The notes under the pieces are model-generated. The model searched no databases, had not been told where the DNA came from, and saw only the letters and a list, made by a program, of their open reading frames with translations. A stretch of DNA of 23,028 bases from an uncultured Actinomycetes bacterium (GTDB taxonomy: Bacteria > Actinomycetota > Thermoleophilia > Solirubrobacterales > Solirubrobacteraceae). The translations under genes were made by a program, and so were the position numbers. The stretch spans positions 1-23,028 of the forward strand of contig CALAQT010000555.1 of NCBI GenBank assembly GCA_937888775.1, written 5' to 3'. Shown here one piece after another: positions 15,301 through 22,873 of this stretch. Each line of letters begins with the position of its first letter. Position 1 is the first letter of the stretch.

Positions 15301-15376
15301 GCCAACCGCCCGTGATCAGCCGCCAGCGCCCCACACGGTCCGCAGCAACCCCACCGGTCAGCATCCACCGGATCAT
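12341..15376 (-). CDS. Large secreted protein: Ig-like domain and seven-repeat Cys propeller
   Basis: A 1011-residue protein. An export signal lies at about residues 22-45 (WRVALVAGLMLSILAPGALA), after a long basic N-terminus; ATG codons at 15376 and 15364 are both possible starts. Next comes a beta-rich region, then a putative Ig/cadherin-like domain (about 530-612: GNQTGTVGTAVNLPIHASD, GLPAGLSIDPTTGLITGKP). The C-terminal third (about 720-1011) has seven repeats of the pattern VSC-x-SSFC-x-AVD...GNAMTFNG-x-SWS, each with two close Cys that could form a disulphide. Seven such units suggest a seven-bladed beta-propeller closed by the first strand (SATWNPPTG). The role is probably surface binding or adhesion (inference). 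It is upstream of the RCC1-repeat gene on the same strand and divergent from the LamG gene. Confidence 0.8.
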   Translation of the reverse strand: MIRWMLTGGVAADRVGRWRLITGGWRVALVAGLMLSILAPGALAAQSTVLNLSVVYPSSTVAGRNLRVVGQLASGPATRGARVRLEQQVGRRWVVRTSAPVSRSRRFALKWRVGAIERPLMLRVSAWRGNRRLVSGAAHEVLVSVAGRVSPNRATTISAGGFSLTVPAGVVSSATTATATPLDSSAAGLPGPAVRFHIDASWSGHGKRVRVTLPVDPDLQSLGRGYTPVLVHLLDGGGAQLLAGRSLSVAHGRVTYETSSLSSFVSFSLPKVSLPSLASSISLDLGNWLGQDLSTFMSAHSATPSCSPNSTSAPGVSSGGNAFSPLQALDYQPTLKYCVSIQGSTATWTLANNTGTVLILSIDGTNVRIGNIGSSGDPGIDYAFAKINKQVNAGSVGGTPATIVLPGTASVSVSVPAGSTASLGVDESPLGTVVTFIMSQTPAGAAGALYNAVVQCGYSPAKTGRSTLSWAKCLFAAAQSLHLGAKVLKVVGKVLLGFGAAITLKQQLGIGHLQANLRYTAASGSPSVTVTPPGNQTGTVGTAVNLPIHASDTDNGALRYTASGLPAGLSIDPTTGLITGKPTTAATSTVTVTAADASGPSSSTSFNWTTTNAPSANPNIHLGAASFGTIAAGQQTVEHLSASGGTPPYTYHFYNLYPVPSWVTLAPDGTLMINPPAGDAQSYSFYTYAFDATGQHSPFARDTVTFQTNGGGSGPASATWNPPTGTGLSPTAASSVSCSSPTFCAAVDYYGNVAMFDGVSWSAPASSGVGDLTNVSCPTASFCLAVGWNAPGGVVDEYALTFNGTSWGAPVHIAHGGSAGLSLSCSSASFCVVVDHNNDLSSHVMTFDGNSWSNRVGIDSSSVEAVSCPSSSFCLAVDSAGNAMTFNGLSWSPPVSIDAGNYLSAVSCSSSSFCVAGDEAGNALMFNGSSWKTVHVDTPFPNRMESVSCTSSSFCLAVDFGGEWLTFDGSSWSAPAVLPSGAWMPAVSCTSSSFCLGVDYNSNAVTYTSAG

Positions 15377-15498
15377 GCGCCGCAGACATCCGGGTCCCGG
15401 TTCGCCGCATCAGACATCCAATCACCCACCCCTCGACCTGATCGACACACCCAAGTACCAACAGCCCGGTCAGGACAACAGCACCCCATTGAGAGCCC

Positions 15499-15609
15499 CT
15501 ACCGATACCTGGACCACATCTCGCGGTCGACGGCCTCGACGAATCCGCAGTTCAAGAACTCGGTGATGATGCGAGCTTCGGCGCGGGCGCCGGCTCGACA
15601 TTCAGCGAT
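15499..15609 (-). pseudogene. Possible C-terminal gene remnant
   Basis: A 36-codon minus-strand frame without a start codon reads RAGARAEARIITEFLNCGFV and ends WSRYR before a TAG. Its third codon positions are strongly G/C, unlike the neighbouring frames. It may be the tail of a decayed gene in the intergenic region between the two divergent secreted-protein genes. The product is not recognised. Confidence 0.25.
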
Positions 15610-15741
15610 CTACTGTCCGCGATGCGGCGCGTGCCGACGTTCGTGCTTCATTGCGCCGGGGGCGCGCTCGCCGACTGTTCGCTCACACAATTCACTGGCC
15701 TGCCGCCGTTGATCAGTACGGAGCTCGCCCAACAAGGAGCG

Positions 15742-16968
15742 ATGGTGTTCAGAATCGTAGGCATAGCGGTAGCGCTGCTTGCGCTCGCCGTGACAGGATC
15801 GTCGGCCGCTGCCGACACCGGCCTCGTCGGGCAGTGGCACCTGGATGAGGGCACCGGTACGGTCGCCGCGGACAGCTCCGGCCACGGCAACCACGGGACC
15901 GTGCTCGGGGGCGCGCAGTGGGTGCCCGGCCGCTTCGGGGCGGCGCTGAGCTTCGAGGGCACCACGGCCAGGGTGCAGGTGGCCAACAGCGCCTCGCTGG
16001 AGCCCGCCTCGGCGGTCAGCGTGAGCGCGTGGGTCAAGCGCGCGGGCAGCCCCGGTGACTACCGGTACATACTCGCCAAGGGCGCGACTGGGTGCATCTC
16101 CGCCTCCTACGCGCTATACTCGGGCCCGAACGGCGGTCTCGCTTTCTACGTATCCAACGGCCACGGGAGCTCCTACGTCCTCTCGCCCGACGCAGGCAGT
16201 CGCGTGTGGGACGGCAACTGGCACCTCGTCGTCGGCACGTTCGATGGCAGCACCGTGCGGCTGTTCGTGGACGGCAGCGAGGTCGGCTCCGGAACCCCGC
16301 ACTCGGCGCCGATCGGATACCTGCTGACCAACTCCAACGACCTGTTCATCGGCGACTACCCCGGGTGCCGGGCGCACAGCTTCCTTGGGGTGATCGACGA
16401 GGTGATGGTCTGGAGCCGCGCGCTCACCCCGGCGGAGGTGAGCGCGACGATGCCTCCGCCCGCTCAGGGGCCCCCGGCGGCCGGTGGGCACCCGACGCCC
16501 ACGGGCCAGCCCGTGTCGGGGCAGACGGGACAGCCCTCCACGCAGCGCGGACATCGGAGCAATCCGCCGGCGCTCGGGCGCTTGAGCGTGTCGCCGTCGG
16601 CGTTTCCGGCCGCCTCCAACGGACGCCGCCTCGCGGGCAAGCGCAGGACCGCCGCGACGATCAGCTACACCGACACGCAGGCGGCCCGCTCGACCTTCAC
16701 AGTGCTGCTCCCTCAACCCGGCGTTGCGCGAGCCGGACGGTGCGTCAAGCCGCCCAAGGAAAACCGCGGCAAGCACACGCGGCGCTGCGTCCGCTACCTA
16801 GCGCTCGGCAGATTCACGCACGCCGACAGCGCCGGACCCAACCGCTTCCACTTCACCAGCCTTGCGGGGCTCAAGCTCGCGCCCCACCGCTACCGGCTCG
16901 ATGCCACGCCGAGCGCGCACGGCCAGACCGGCAGAACCGTCAGCACCACGTTCACGATCATCCGATAG
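15742..16968 (+). CDS. Secreted LamG-domain (concanavalin A-like) protein
   Basis: The ATG at 15742 has AAGGAGC just upstream and opens a 408-residue protein with a signal peptide (VGIAVALLALAVTGSSAAA). A LamG/concanavalin A-like jelly-roll follows at about residues 28-240, with the typical motifs GLVGQWHLDEGTGTVAADSS, SAWVKRAG, HLVVGTFDGSTVRLFVDG and IDEVMVWSRALTPAEV. A Pro/Gly-rich linker (about 241-285) leads to a C-terminal beta domain with one Cys pair (GRCVKPP, RRCVRY) that ends SLAGLKLAPHRYRLDATPSA and TTFTIIR. The family binds carbohydrate or protein ligands outside the cell. The gene diverges from the propeller-protein gene, so both may use the 15377-15741 interval as promoter region. 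Confidence 0.88.
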   Translation: MVFRIVGIAVALLALAVTGSSAAADTGLVGQWHLDEGTGTVAADSSGHGNHGTVLGGAQWVPGRFGAALSFEGTTARVQVANSASLEPASAVSVSAWVKRAGSPGDYRYILAKGATGCISASYALYSGPNGGLAFYVSNGHGSSYVLSPDAGSRVWDGNWHLVVGTFDGSTVRLFVDGSEVGSGTPHSAPIGYLLTNSNDLFIGDYPGCRAHSFLGVIDEVMVWSRALTPAEVSATMPPPAQGPPAAGGHPTPTGQPVSGQTGQPSTQRGHRSNPPALGRLSVSPSAFPAASNGRRLAGKRRTAATISYTDTQAARSTFTVLLPQPGVARAGRCVKPPKENRGKHTRRCVRYLALGRFTHADSAGPNRFHFTSLAGLKLAPHRYRLDATPSAHGQTGRTVSTTFTIIR

Positions 16969-17174
16969 TTCCCGCGGACAGGCGCACCCCAGCGTCAGCC
17001 CCGGCAGGACGCCATGGAGCGACCGCGAGTGCGCCGGTGCTCGACCCGCTTCTGCTCCCGCGGCAATTCGGCACTCAGGCCCACAGTGCCGCTCCTGAGG
17101 CGGGGAGCAGGAGCGCGTCAAAGTCCCGTACAAACGCCTGCTCGTCGGCCATGACGCAGCGGATCTCGGCGCGA

Positions 17175-17240
17175 TCGCGACTTCTGTCGACCCGTCGCGC
17201 CGCTTGCTTGCGTCCGGCTTCTCGCTGACCGAGCAAGCAG
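17175..17240. repeat. Hairpin repeat, copy A
   Basis: Begins TCGCGACTTCTG and continues CCCGT, then GCCGCTTGCT. GCTTGCT (17202-17208) and AGCAAGC (17232-17238) can pair. It shares its order of motifs with copies at 17353-17420 and 20901-20964. Confidence 0.55.
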
Positions 17241-17352
17241 GCCGGATGTGCGGGCAGCCGCTGCTGCTTCGCCTGCGAGAGCGGTCGTCTCCGCCGCCGC
17301 GAACTCGTCACTGCCGGACGTCGTCCGTTGCGGAACAGATCTTCGGCATTGT

Positions 17353-17420
17353 TCGCGACTTCTGCTCCGACCCGTGGCGCCGCTTGCTGGAGTCGGGCTC
17401 ATCGTGGGGCCAGCAAGCGG
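17353..17420. repeat. Hairpin repeat, copy B
   Basis: Begins TTCGCGACTTCTG and continues CCCGT, then CGCCGCTTGCTGG. CCGCTTGCTGG (17380-17390) and CCAGCAAGCGG (17410-17420) form a perfect 11-bp stem with a 19-base loop. Confidence 0.6.
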
Positions 17421-17825
17421 ATCGCCGTCGGGATCGCCACTGTTGCAATCAGCGGGAGGGGATATCCATTTGAGTCAGGTTTCGGTGCTGTGGGCGGTGT
17501 CGCGACGCCAGGGACGGTGCAGGAGCGACCATCACACCACACAGCTGAGTCCGTGCGGGGCAGCAAACGACGACGATCGCGACGAGGGGCTCGGCGCTTG
17601 CCGGCGGCCAGCAAACGACCGTGCAGCCGATCGGCAAAAGCAGGAGTCCTGATGGCTCCACCGATCTGTTGCGCTTAGGACGACAAGCAGCGGTCCGCGG
17701 CCTCGTCCCGCTGGCTGCCGCTCCGTCGGCAATGCGATCACGAGCGTCGCTTCGACCAGACGCCTGCGTTTGGTGCGGAGCGGCAGCGCAAAGAGGGCGG
17801 GCACGCCAACGGCTTCTGGACATGA

Positions 17826-18176
17826 TCGGGATGCACCGGAATAGGCGACGTCAAAGTTCGGTCCTGGCGTGGCCCGTTTCACGCGGGAGCACAATCGAGG
17901 GGAATACTCCGGTTCAACCAAACGCACAAGCGGGCCCGAGCGCAACGCGCCCGCGAAAACTACGACCGCGCCCGCGCCGACCGCGCGCCTGCATCTGGGC
18001 GATTGCACTCGTCCGACCGCGGCGTCGCAGAGCCCGATCCGGACGCCTCCTACGTCGCCGAAGCAATGGGCGAGCGGGACGCCGACGTCCTGATCGAAGC
18101 GATCGTCAGACCCGCGACCGCTGGCCCGAACGCAGCCGGGTTTAGAGCTGTGGCGTTACCTCGCTGTTATTCGTGA
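17826..18176 (+). pseudogene. Open frame without start, coding-like composition
   Basis: This frame has no usable start codon until an internal ATG near its end, but from about 17913 its third codon positions are strongly G/C. It reads RARAQRARENYDRARADRAP and later EPDPDASYVAEAMGERDADV. Its TGA (18174-18176) overlaps the GTG at 18173. It may be the 3' end of a decayed gene. The product is not recognised. Confidence 0.3.
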
Positions 18177-18196
18177 TTCGGTACAAGCCGTTCAAG

Positions 18197-18769
18197 ATGC
18201 GCGCCCGCATACCTCGATTAGTCCTCCCCGTCGCTGTCGCGGCGGTCAGCTCCGCCCTGATCCTGGCCGCTTGTGGGTCCTCCGGAAAGTCGGGCAGTGG
18301 CTCCGGTTCTGCGACTGCGTCGGCTGGGATCAAGTTTGCGGACTGCATGCGGGCGCATGGAGTGTCGGACTTCCCCGACCCGAGCTCGGGAGGTGGAATC
18401 CAGCTCTCGGGTTCCGGAATCAATCCACAGTCGCCCGCGTTCCAGTCGGCCCAGAGCGCGTGTCAGAAGCTGCTGCCGGCAGGGGGCCCCGGCCGAGGGG
18501 GTGGCTCGGAGGCGCGCAAGGAGCAGATGGTGAAGCTCGCCGAGTGCATGCGCGCGCACGGCCTGACGACGTTCCCCGATCCGACCACCTCGGCGCCGTC
18601 CGCGCCGCCCGCCGGGGGCGGGATCGCGTTCGGCGGTCCCGGGGGCTTCCTGTCGGTGCCCAGCTCGATGGTCCAATCGCCCGCGTTCAAGCAGGCGGCC
18701 GCCACGTGCGGCTTCCCGGGCTTCGGCCGCGGCAACGTGCTAAAGCCGGTGGCGGCGCCCGGCGGGTGA
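18197..18769 (+). CDS. Lipoprotein with duplicated CMRAHG motif
   Basis: From the ATG at 18197 the protein (190 residues) has a basic start, a hydrophobic stretch and a lipobox LAAC with Cys26 as the lipid-attachment site, so it is probably anchored on the outer face of the membrane. After a Gly/Ser-rich linker come two copies of one module: FADCMRAHGVSDFPDP with SPAFQSAQSACQKLLP, then LAECMRAHGLTTFPDP with SPAFKQAAATCGF. Each module has two Cys, so each probably has one disulphide. Lipoproteins with this motif are familiar in actinobacteria, but I know of no proven function. A GTG at 18173 would add eight residues; the later ATG gives a cleaner signal peptide. Confidence 0.82.
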   Translation: MRARIPRLVLPVAVAAVSSALILAACGSSGKSGSGSGSATASAGIKFADCMRAHGVSDFPDPSSGGGIQLSGSGINPQSPAFQSAQSACQKLLPAGGPGRGGGSEARKEQMVKLAECMRAHGLTTFPDPTTSAPSAPPAGGGIAFGGPGGFLSVPSSMVQSPAFKQAAATCGFPGFGRGNVLKPVAAPGG

Positions 18770-18922
18770 GGCCGGCGCCCGTCGGGTGAGGCCCGCGCTC
18801 AAGCGAGGGCGACAGCGAAACGTCGCAACCAGCCCGAAGCGATCAAGCCAGAACGGCAGGCCCGGAACGTCTTCGGGCACGTCGCTGGGCGGCCAGACAC
18901 CGGCCCACCACACCGCACGCAT
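18740..18922 (-). CDS. Doubtful small frame, 60 residues
   Basis: An ATG at 18922 follows GAAGGGG at reasonable spacing and encodes MRAVWWAGVWPPSDVPEDVP, then GLPFWLDRFGLVATF, before a Pro/Arg-rich tail. It overlaps the end of the convergent lipoprotein gene by 30 bases. The Trp-rich start is unusual for a chance frame, but no family is recognised. Apart from this frame I see no gene in 18770-19245. Confidence 0.25.
   Translation of the reverse strand: MRAVWWAGVWPPSDVPEDVPGLPFWLDRFGLVATFRCRPRLSAGLTRRAPASPAGRRHRL
18761..18800. repeat. 20-base tandem duplication at the lipoprotein stop codon
   Basis: Two adjacent 20-base units share CGGGTGAGGCC and GCGC and differ at four positions. The first contains the lipoprotein TGA. 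Confidence 0.6.
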
Positions 18923-19245
18923 GTCGTCCCCTTCGAGCGTCTCGGACGTCGGTCGTGATGAGCGCATCTGGGCGATAGCGGTCGTCCGGCGCCGAGCTCG
19001 GAGATGGACCGCCGCCGGTCGCAACTCATGTTGGCGTTAATCCGACGAAGCTGGGGGTACTGATCCTGCGACGGGCGGGGCCTAACTTCCGTGTCGAACC
19101 CGCTTCCGAAGCCGCTGCTTAGCGCGGCCATGGACGCCTGCTTTCGTCCGCGGCAAGCATCCCCAACGCGGGTTTGTCGTGCTCAACGGCCCGCGGCCTG
19201 GGTGGATTGGTTGCGTGAGTGGCGCCCATCGGAGAGGATGAGGAG

Positions 19246-20460
19246 ATGTCGCCTGACTTCACACAGGGTCTTGCAGAGCTGGCGGTCTGTGTGGGCGCCA
19301 ACGTACAGGTAGATCAGGATGTCGTCGTGCTTGCTTATGACGTCGAGCAGGCTCCGCTCGTGCGCGCGCTAGCCGAGCGTGCGTACGGCCACGGGGCGCG
19401 ATTCGTTAGCGCACTGTATTGGGACAGCCATGTCAAGCGCTCGCGTCTGCGGCATGCGCCAGATGAGACGCTGGATTTCGTGCCGGATTGGTGGAAGGCG
19501 ATGATCGCGGAGTGCGTCGTGCGTGGGTCAGCGGTGATTCTCGTATATGGACAAGCGGACCGAGACCTGCTTGATGACATCGCACCTGAGCGGGTGGCGC
19601 GCGATGCCATGCCGATGACGCCGTTGTTTTGGGAGGCTGTGGATCGCGGGGATCTCGCGTGGACGGTTGTTCCCGGACCTTGCGCGGGTGTGGCGCAAGC
19701 GATGCTGGGCACGCCCGACGTGGCTCGCCTGTGGGAGCTGTTGGCACCGATGCTCCGCTTGGACGCGGCGGATCCGCAGTTGGCGTGGCGCGAGCACATG
19801 GCCCGCCTGCTGGAGCGTGCAGCGCTGCTGCACGAGCGCCACTTCTACGCGCTGCATTTTCGTGGCGGCGGCACGGACCTGACGATTGGACTGCTGGCTG
19901 GCGCGCGGTGGGTGACCGCCGCGACGGAAACGCGGTGGGGCACCCCGTTTGTGTGCAATATGCCGACCGAGGAGGTGTTTACCACGCCGGACCGCAGATG
20001 CACCGAGGGGGTGGTGCGCATCACTCGGCCACTGCAGCTCGCTCGCGGCGGCCGCGCTGAGGGACTCACCCTCTATTTTGAGCGTGGCTGCGTCGTGCGG
20101 GTTGAGGCCAGGCGCGGCGCGGAGTTCGTGCGTGCTCAGTTGGCCATCGACTCCGGAGCGGTGCGTTTGGGAGAGGTTGCCCTGGTGGATGGGGCCTCTC
20201 CTGTTGGGCAAACCGGGATCGTCTTCGGCGATGGTCTCATCGACGAGAACGCGACCAGTCACATTGCCTGGGGCGAAGCCATCGCCTCTACCATGCCCGA
20301 TCTACCAGAAGGACGCGACGCCCAGATCTCGCTGGGCTTTAACCGCTCTGCGATCCACCAGGACGCCATGATCGGAGGACCCGACGTCGAGGTCTTTGGC
20401 GTCGACCAGAACGGCGTCGAGGTCGCAGTAATCACAGCTGACCATTGGGTCTTGACTTGA
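19246..20460 (+). CDS. M29-family aminopeptidase (thermophilic metalloprotease type)
   Basis: A 404-residue protein matches the layout of M29 aminopeptidases, cytoplasmic two-metal enzymes that remove N-terminal residues from peptides. The signature metal-binding and catalytic motifs occur in order near the C-terminus: NMPTEEVFTTPD (E242/E243), LGEVALV (E310), DENATSHIAWGEA (H339) and NRSAIHQDAMIGGPD (H371, D373). The N-terminal domain (about 1-215) also fits, for example VVVLAYDVEQAPLVRALAER. Length is normal and all expected ligand residues are present, so the enzyme is probably active. I chose the ATG at 19246, preceded by GGAGAGG, over the GTG at 19219. It stands alone between gene-poor regions. 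Confidence 0.92.
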   Translation: MSPDFTQGLAELAVCVGANVQVDQDVVVLAYDVEQAPLVRALAERAYGHGARFVSALYWDSHVKRSRLRHAPDETLDFVPDWWKAMIAECVVRGSAVILVYGQADRDLLDDIAPERVARDAMPMTPLFWEAVDRGDLAWTVVPGPCAGVAQAMLGTPDVARLWELLAPMLRLDAADPQLAWREHMARLLERAALLHERHFYALHFRGGGTDLTIGLLAGARWVTAATETRWGTPFVCNMPTEEVFTTPDRRCTEGVVRITRPLQLARGGRAEGLTLYFERGCVVRVEARRGAEFVRAQLAIDSGAVRLGEVALVDGASPVGQTGIVFGDGLIDENATSHIAWGEAIASTMPDLPEGRDAQISLGFNRSAIHQDAMIGGPDVEVFGVDQNGVEVAVITADHWVLT

Positions 20461-21096
20461 CTCAGCATCGAGCCTTCTGCTTGCTCAGTCTGATTGGAGT
20501 CATCCCCCACAAACGCGCTGACCACCGCTCCGCGACGGGAGCATGCGTCGCCGCGCGGGACGCCGCACGCGTGCTTTCGCCCAGTTGGGGGCGCCGGCGC
20601 GGTCGCTGCTCTCGGCTGCGCGAACGCTCTGCGGCTTGTGCTTTTGTCCGGATCAAATCGCGTGGCTGCCTTGTGCTCCCGCGTGCGAGCGAGAGTCCGC
20701 CAACCGCAGGTGCTTGCACGGGTCCAGCTAACGGACGGCCTGTCGAGCGATCAAAGCAGCAGTCGCGACGGCGCAGGCGGTCTGTTCCGCATCGGAACGA
20801 TCTCGCTCGTCTCGTACCTCGCGGGTGCCGCACTCGCTCGCCGAGCTGAGCGGAACTGTCACCCTGGGCGACGAGCGAACTGCTCCCGACAAGGCTCGGG
20901 TCTGTCGATCCGAGCCGCCGAGCGCTTGCTGGCGTCGTGCGGCTCGCCGGCGAGCAAGCGCTCGTGGGTGCGGACCTCGCTTCTGCTTTGGATCGTCGGA
21001 GCCGCTCCGGCTGGACGAGCGCTTCGCGACTCATCCGAGCGTCCGGGACGGGCGGACCGGACGCATGCTTTCGCCCAAATCCGCTCGCGCCGATCC
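20461..21096. other. Gene-poor region before a recombinase fragment
   Basis: Long frames occur on both strands but look like shadows. The only structure I can support is the hairpin repeat at 20901-20964. The motif TGCTTTCG, followed by C or T and C, recurs near 19139, 20573 and 21066, which may mark shared decayed sequence. Confidence 0.35.
20901..20964. repeat. Hairpin repeat, copy C
   Basis: TCTGTCGATCCGAG is followed by CGAGCGCTTGCT (20919-20930) and, after 22 bases, AGCAAGCGCTCG (20953-20964), a perfect 12-bp stem. Motif order and stem core match copies A and B near 17.2-17.4 kb. Confidence 0.6.
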
Positions 21097-21285
21097 GAGG
21101 GTTGGACGTTGGTTGTCCTTGACCCGGTGCTCGACCTCTCGACGCCGATGGGCCGCGCGATGGCAGGTATCGCCGTTGTGTTCGCCCAGCTTGAGCGCGA
21201 GATGGCGTCCGAACGGACCAAGGACGGGCTTGCCATTGCGCGTGCCAAGGACAAGCACCTGGGAGGCGCCAATCCGATTGTGGAA
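21097..21285 (+). pseudogene. Serine recombinase internal fragment
   Basis: The frame encodes EGWTLVVLDPVLDLSTPMGR, then AVVFAQLEREMASERTKDGL and ARAKDKHLGGANPIV. This matches roughly residues 97-160 of the recombinase at 7414-8082 in order and spacing. The catalytic Ser region (YxRVS) and the DNA-binding C-terminus are both missing, so it is a dead remnant even though it sits inside a long open frame (20494-21408). It points towards the inverted repeat at 21399. Confidence 0.8.
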
Positions 21286-21398
21286 CGGGACGACTATCCC
21301 GGACTGCACCTGGGACCGGCTCGAACCCGTGCTCGCGGGGAGCTACCCGTCGAAAGCGGAGTGCACCAACGGCGCAGACGTAAAGCAGAAGTCGGCTT

Positions 21399-21504
21399 AC
21401 ATCGCTGAACTTCCCGAAACCTCTCGCTCTTGGGACGCTTTCCCGACCGCTCGCGAGTTCCGCGCGAACGGAGGTGATTCCAGAATTGCTAGTCGTGGCC
21501 CCGG
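21399..21504. repeat. Long inverted repeat, left arm (106 bases)
   Basis: Starts ACATCGCTGAACTTCCCG and ends in CCCCGG. It matches the reverse complement of 22145-22250 at 105 of 106 positions by my comparison. In one frame it encodes IAELPETSRSWDAFPTAREF and the arms differ by a single Arg/His change, so it may once have been coding. Confidence 0.9.
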
Positions 21505-21670
21505 GGCGCTGCTGCGAGTATTTTCGCTCGTGCGAGAAGCCTAATCGCTTAACAAATGCCTGCAAAACGGCCATAATTGCATAATTGGTGGGTGCTTAAG
21601 ATCATCTGGCCAGGAGACGAGCCGAACCGCCCCGTGCGGAACAGCGCCGAGAACTTCGGCGAGCTCGAGC

Positions 21671-21863
21671 CCTCCCACAACCCGAGCGGGGTCTTGACCC
21701 CTTCGCCTCTTCGGTGCCTTGGCGCCTCGGCGCCCCCATTCCGGCTCCCACAACCCGAGCGGGGTCTTGACCCCTTCGCCTCTTCGGTGCCTTGGCGCCT
21801 CGGCGCCCCCATTCCGGCTCCCACAACCCGAGCGGGGTCTTGACCCCTTCGCCCCGCCCGAGC
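21671..21863. repeat. 73-base tandem repeat, about 2.6 copies
   Basis: Units anchored at 21673, 21746 and 21819 are spaced exactly 73 bases and appear identical where complete. Each contains GGGGTC-TT-GACCCC and two GGCGCC palindromes. The array lies between the arms of the 106-base inverted repeat. I see no protein that would explain it. Confidence 0.85.
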
Positions 21864-21893
21864 CCGAGCCCGACGACGACGACGACGACGACG
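21857..21893. repeat. CCCGAG and CGA microsatellite
   Basis: About three CCCGAG units run into nearly eight CGA triplets, directly after the 73-base repeats. Confidence 0.8.
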
Positions 21894-22144
21894 GATGATC
21901 GCGCTGCTCGCATGCGTCGCGGCGCTCCCAGGAGGGAGTCCGCCAGCCAGTCGGCGAGATTCTTGCCCGTTCTCCGGATTCGTCGCCATTTGAGGGCTAC
22001 TCCGGCTTCGGCTTGCGGCCGGTAAACGTGATCACGTGCTCCCCCGGCTCCAACCACCCCGGATGATCCGGCGTCATCGGTGATGCCAGCGGACTCGCGG
22101 ACATGATCCGGTCCGTCCGTTCCCGGTTCGTCTCGCCACGAGCG

Positions 22145-22250
22145 CCGGGGCCACGACTAGCAATTCTGGAATCACCTCCGTTCGCGTGGAACTCGCGAGC
22201 GGTCGGGAAAGCGTCCCAAGAGCGAGAGGTTTCGGGAAGTTCAGCGATGT
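22145..22250. repeat. Long inverted repeat, right arm (106 bases)
   Basis: Reverse complement of 21399-21504 with one mismatch. On the minus strand the frame continues past the arm to about 21997 and ends with EPGEHVITFTGRKPKPE, which may be the tail of a real but unrecognised gene. Confidence 0.9.
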
Positions 22251-22620
22251 TACGAAGAGCGGATTCCTGGCGCGCCTGTTCAAAAACTCTGTCGGCCGCG
22301 GGGGCCGTCCGCGCTCGCTTGCCCGTTACGAGCTCGCAACGGATCCCATGATCGCTGCGTAAGGCTCTCCGTCCCATGCCTCAACGCGGTCAGCGATCGT
22401 TCGATCAGCCTCGTCATGACCCGCCCAAGTGATTTCGACGCGTTCTGAAATCGGCGGGCCATAGCGACCGCGTCCGCTGCGCGCGAGCCGGATCTTGACG
22501 ATGGACTGCCTCGCAAACCTCAAGGCCCGCAGGCGCGCAGAAGTGCCGTGCTGTTGCCATCGTCGGCAGCGGGCCGCCGGTGGCAGTGTGCGTGTATGAG
22601 ACGGGGTGTGGCTTCGTTCG

Positions 22621-22873
22621 CGCCCGGCAGCTGACCGCTCGCGGATCAGCTCCCGTTCGAATTCCGCTAGCGCGGCGAACAGGTGCAGTTGCAGCCGGCC
22701 GGTGGCGGTCGTGGTGTCGATGCTCTCCCGCAAGGATCGGAACGCGATCTCGCGCTCCTGCAGCCCGCGATGACCTCGATGAGGTGGCGCAGGCTGCGGC
22801 CGAGGCGGTCCAGGCGCCAGACGACGAGCGTGTCGCCGGGCAACAAGTGGTCCAAGCACGCCCGGAGCAGGCA
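22621..22873 (-). pseudogene. Serine recombinase fragment with frameshift
   Basis: One frame gives LRACLDHLLPGDTLVVWRLD and RLGRSLRHLIEVIAG, the central part of a Tn3-type resolvase. Near 22763-22770 the homology moves to a second frame, which reads LQEREIAFRSLRESIDTTTA, then TGRLQLHLFAALAEFERELI and RERSAAGR. The N-terminal catalytic Ser segment and the C-terminal DNA-binding domain are absent. It is a different recombinase from the ones at 7414 and 21097. From here to the window end (22874-23028) I see no other gene. Confidence 0.8.

Larger units (their letters stand above)
16969..17825. other. Gene-poor region with related hairpin repeats
   Basis: No frame is convincing on either strand. 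The region holds two related segments (17175-17240 and 17353-17420) and a third, weaker relative near 17592-17625. I looked for tRNA, tmRNA and RNase P RNA signatures and saw none. Confidence 0.4.

Noticed and set aside
16092..17228. 378-codon plus-strand frame inside the LamG gene
   Set aside because: Out-of-frame shadow; the LamG frame has a signal peptide, a ribosome binding site and domain motifs.
16969..18172. Structured RNA gene (tRNA, tmRNA, RNase P RNA)
   Set aside because: I looked for the T-arm, tmRNA and RNase P core motifs by eye and found none, although the hairpin repeats remain unexplained.
20462..21574. 370-codon minus-strand frame
   Set aside because: Runs antisense to a recognisable serine-recombinase fragment and has a low-complexity Arg/Ser/Pro translation.
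21671..21863. CRISPR-like array
   Set aside because: The 73-base units are contiguous tandem repeats with no variable spacers, and no cas gene is present.
22326..22510. Minus-strand frame reading VKIRLARSGRGRYGPP, which recalls the start of ribosomal protein bS16
   Set aside because: Similarity ends after a few residues, the following sequence does not fit bS16 and there is no proper start codon or ribosome binding site.
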